The notes beneath the pieces were generated by a model, which ran no database searches, was not told the DNA's origin, and saw nothing but the letters and a program-made list of their open reading frames with translations. From Morella rubra (Eukaryota > Streptophyta > Magnoliopsida > Fagales > Myricaceae), in assembly GCA_003952965.2 (NCBI GenBank), contig CM025855.1, positions 5,459,848 to 5,523,847 on the forward strand: DNA of 64,000 nt. Direction: 5' to 3'. The position numbers were made by a program, and so were the translations under genes. Positions 60,911 to 64,000 of this stretch are shown piece by piece; the stretch's first letter is position 1; the number at the start of each line of letters is the position of its first letter.

Positions 60911-62118
60911 ATGGCGGGCAGGAGACTGACTCACTTTTTCAAGATAATACTCCCTTCTTCCATGGCCGACATGAAACTGGTAATGGTCCACTAAATTTTA
61001 TACTCCCAACACCCTGTTTTCGGTGAAATCTTTATGCTATGTTTTTTTTTTCCGATGGCTAGCAAGCTTGTTTGTTTATTCAATACTCTGGTCCTGTTGC
61101 ATTGAGGGTTGTAGTAATTGGTTCTAGGTCTACATATATCCATCTTGGACTCACAGTACGTTTCCTCGATTAAAAGAGAGTTTAAACTTAATTTGGTCGC
61201 TGCAGAGGATCCCTGAAAAGTTTGTAAGGGAATTTGGGGACGAACTATCTACCGTTGCTACGCTCACTGTTCCATCTGGTCAAATTTGGCAAGTGGGATT
61301 GGAGAAAGCTAACGAGAATATGTGGGTTCATGAAGGTCGGCAGAATTTTGTAGAATTTAATTCTATAGATTATGGGCACTTTCTAGTCTTTAGATACAAT
61401 GGAAATTCGAATTTCCTTGTTCTTCTATTCGATAAGACTGCCACTGAGATTCAGTATCCAATGAACCAGCATTGTCAATTGGAAGGTCAGGTGGACTTCA
61501 TGAAAGCAGATGATGCAAAAAAATCAAGGCATCATGACAAGTTGAACAAAAATGAATTGTCCGACTCAGATGAGTTTTCTGAAAAACCTAAAGACAGATC
61601 AGAAGTGTTTGTTAGGAAAAGACTCACCCGCACATGTTCAAAAGCAAGAGTACTCATGATGTCCAGAGGACGAGAGAGAGCCATCGAAGCAGCCAGAATG
61701 TTCAAGCCTAAAAGTGCTTCATTCTTGGGTATCTTTCGTCCCCTTAAGATACTCAATGGTTATATGGTGAGCTTTTATCCACAATTGGATATTTCAGTTT
61801 ATAAAAAATTTCTCCGAAATATGTTTAGCTCACCCTTCTTTCTTGTGCAGTAGGTGCCCTCCGCATTTGCTGTCAACTATCTTAGTCCGGGACAAAATGT
61901 CAAACTTCAGACTTCTGATGGACGACAATGGCATGCCAAGTGCTCTCGCAGTGGTCAAAGAGCCAACGCATTGCAGATAGGAAGGGGATGGACTTCTTTT
62001 TCCTAGGGAAAATGATTTGAAAGAAGGAGATGTCTGTGTCTTTGAGCTGATCGAGAAGAAGCCTGTTGTGCTCAAAGTCACAATATTTCGCGTGGTTGAC
62101 TATGTGCACGCGGCCTAA
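60911..62118 (+). CDS. VRN1-like double-B3 protein, 3' frameshift
   Basis: Nuclear DNA-binding protein of the REM/VRN1 group; VRN1 maintains the vernalized state in Arabidopsis. The exons are 60911-60979, 61206-61766 and from 61854. The first B3 domain starts at [18 protein letters not shown] and runs to about residue 105 ([38 protein letters not shown]). An acidic/basic linker follows, then the family phrase [15 protein letters not shown], then the second B3. In exon 3 the frame is lost at a run of five T (61997-62001), giving a stop at 62004-62006 and a 260-aa product. The other frame then continues the domain ([18 protein letters not shown]) to a stop at 62116-62118. The intact family length would be about 297 aa. 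This could be a sequencing error, an allele or a young pseudogene. Confidence 0.8.
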
Positions 62119-62393
62119 CTCTCAGTCAAGATAACTTGGTCTAAACCCAACAATGGTGATGTCGGATGTGTGGTACTCTTCATTGTTATTCTCTAAGAAG
62201 GCAAGTTTTATAGTTTTTTCAGATTGCCATTTGTATAGGAACTGAACTAGAACAGTTGATCTGTTTCATTAGCTTCAGCTATCGAAAGGAAACTTCCTGG
62301 AATTATATTTATATATATCTGCGAAATATTTTATGAAATATACGAAAAAATCTTGTTGTTTGGACCGATTTCACACCCATTGCTGGTTAAACT
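62119..62393. other. B3 3' region
   Basis: T-rich DNA after the B3 stop codon, probably the 3' UTR. Nothing else was seen. Confidence 0.4.
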
Positions 62394-62995
62394 TCAAACC
62401 TCTGCTTTAGATAGAACGAGCAGAATCGTTATAAGTTTGACATTGGATCCCATCCCCGCCAATGCACCCAGGGCCTCCCCCAACATAGGGTCGTCTCCCT
62501 GGTGTTTGTTGGTCTTAGCAAACATTATAGCTCCGCGGCGATCTCTACCAACACATGCAACAAAGGATCCTGTGAGACGAACGGCCACATCGAAATTGAC
62601 CTTTATCCAACTAGCTAGCCTCAGTGGGTTTCCATGAGACTCCCGGTGCAGGGGCATTAAAGCTCCACGCCCGCACGTACTCAGAACTAACACGACGAAT
62701 CTGACGGGCCAGTGCCAAAGGGTTGAGGGCGGGAGTCCCTTTGGCTACCTTGTTCTGGTTCGCCCATACAAGTCAATGGCATTCACAGCGAAAAGCTTGA
62801 AAACATGAGCTTCCTCACGGGGAAGATTCAAGTATGCACACGAGTTACATATAGTCTTAACCGACGCTGCCAGAGAATGACTGGAAAAAGACGTGATGTT
62901 GAGAGTCCGGTGAGAGTAATCTAGTCTCTAGATCACCAGGCGCTACGACTGTAAGGGCATTCGAATAAACCTCCTTGTAACGTGCCAAATAAAAA
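62394..62995 (-). pseudogene. LINE fragment: zf-RVT end and RNase H-like domain
   Basis: The minus strand holds the tail of a non-LTR retrotransposon polyprotein. First comes ECPYSRSAW (about 62,935-62,965), like the zinc-binding region after LINE reverse transcriptase. After frameshifts and stops comes an RNase H-like start (WIKVNFDVAV, GRDRRGAIMF, GEALGALAGM) within 62,394-62,693. The normal LINE order is kept. No reverse transcriptase was seen upstream, so it is a truncated, dead copy. Confidence 0.7.
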
Positions 62996-63596
62996 AGCTA
63001 AAGAAAAAAGAATCTTATTACAAACATTAGGTTTGTATGAACATTGAGTAAAAACTATTATTAAATGACTTATTTTTTTAGGTAAGTAATTAATTGATTC
63101 AGTCAATATGAAATTAATATACAAATTAAAATTTTCTTCAACTTATTACCTAATTTTAGTGGCATAAATTAAACTATGTGGATTAAGTACTATTTAATGT
63201 TGTTTGTATTTATCGTCAGGCATTTAATGTGTATTTAATGAGTGTTAACGTTGTTGATTTTCTTATACCATATATTATTTAAATTAGTATGTCTTATAAA
63301 AGATTATGGTCCATGATCATTCTTGTCAATTGAATGCTTGCTCTTACTGAATATTGGTTACCTCCCCTATTCTTGGCATGTTAGTTTGTAAAAATATTCT
63401 AGAATACAACAGGATTTAACAAATGTATAAAACAAACATCCAAAATCTCAAAAATTCATATACAAATACCAATACTTTTTACACAATCTCCAACAACTTT
63501 TCACATAAACTCAAATATTTAAAAAAAAAAAAAATTATAAACAAAAAATATTCCCTCTCTATAACTTTTTCACCTAACTCCAATATTTTTTTATAA
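62996..63596. other. AT-rich intergenic
   Basis: No gene. 63,400-63,590 shares an AT-rich phrase (CAATACTTTTTACA...CTCCAACAACTTTT) with 63,865-63,900, suggesting relatives of the same short AT-rich element on both sides of the next MITE. Confidence 0.4.
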
Positions 63597-63781
63597 GGGG
63601 TTTGGGAACAAAATTTTAGGGTAAAATTTTAGGAGTTGGTAAAAAGGTGAAGAAAGAATAAAAAAGTTGATGAAAAAATGAGTAAAAAAGTGAAAATTTT
63701 TTGTGAAGAGGTGAAGAGAGAGAAATTTTTGTAATAATGATAAAATTTTAGGAGTTAAAAATTTGGTTTGCAAACGCCATG
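63597..63781. mobile_element. short MITE with TAA target duplication
   Basis: The left end GGGGTTTGGGAACAAAA and the right end, in reverse complement, CATGGCGTTTGCAAACC are imperfect inverted repeats. TAA flanks it at 63594-63596 and 63782-63784. It resembles the 48,260 element in its ends and its AAAATTTTAGG interior. Confidence 0.5.
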
Positions 63782-63784
63782 TAA

Positions 63785-64000
63785 ACAATTATATCAATTC
63801 ATAGCTATGTTTGGTTTGGTCTCAAAAAATTTTCAAAATTTTCCACAATCACTTTTTCATCAATTCAATACTTTTTACAAACTCCAACAACTTTTAACAA
63901 ACTTTTTACCAATCCCAAGAGAATCTACACTACCTCTAAAAAAAAAATATATTTTCAAAACCAAACTAAATATATCCCATCTCACTCTACACTTTTTATA
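63785..64000. other. AT-rich end of window
   Basis: AT-rich sequence resembling the interior of the small MITEs seen elsewhere in the window. It is cut by the window edge and has no coding potential. Confidence 0.4.

Overview
The window is nuclear DNA from a flowering plant, most likely a woody dicot or magnoliid; the species cannot be named from the sequence. The evidence is AT-rich intergenic DNA, GT-AG introns, plant-only families (RAP2.4-type ERF, P-type PPR, nepenthesin-like aspartic protease, VRN1-like B3, ENH1 rubredoxin) and plant transposons (CACTA, hAT, Sirevirus-like LTR element, SINEs, LINE, MITEs). There is no bacterial or organellar gene organisation, no CRISPR array and no rRNA gene.

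Genes, left to right: an intronless RAP2.4-like AP2/ERF factor (7.8-8.9 kb, +); an F-box protein whose start lies in a predicted mini-exon (14.2-15.6 kb, +); a four-exon CRP1-related PPR protein of 523 aa (17.9-20.8 kb, +); a two-exon LEA protein of the At5g17165 type with a 3.2-kb intron (27.0-23.5 kb, -); an intronless CDR1/nepenthesin-like aspartic protease (39.8-41.1 kb, +); a six-exon ENH1-like PDZ-rubredoxin protein of 272 aa (43.6-47.8 kb, +) with one GC-AG intron; and a VRN1-like double-B3 gene whose last domain is broken by a frameshift (60.9-62.1 kb, +). Exons were joined by hand from splice signals, reading frame and family resemblance.

Mobile DNA fills much of the rest: a retroposed 810-bp insert with a 17-bp duplication (3.4-4.2 kb); a CACTA element carrying the first exons of a CDC48 gene (28.1-31.6 kb); a hAT element inside a SINE (41.2-42.9 kb); a TTA-duplicating MITE inside another SINE (48.2-48.6 kb); a complete-ended, gag-only Sirevirus-like LTR element with four polypurine tracts (50.7-57.3 kb), whose 5' end was tandemly duplicated together with its flank; a hAT-like element with large GA tracts (58.6-60.4 kb); and a LINE fragment (62.4-63.0 kb). 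A cluster of near-identical local duplications (21.6-23.35 kb) lies between the PPR and LEA genes.

The genes are independent plant loci, not an operon. The one contextual link is that the LEA gene and the ENH1 gene are neighbours in Arabidopsis (At5g17165 and At5g17170, recalled from memory). Their presence here on the same chromosome segment, now about 17 kb apart, suggests an old gene pair stretched by insertions. No wholly new system was found; the strongest leads are the gag-only LTR element, the gene-capturing CACTA element and the unusual gene structures.
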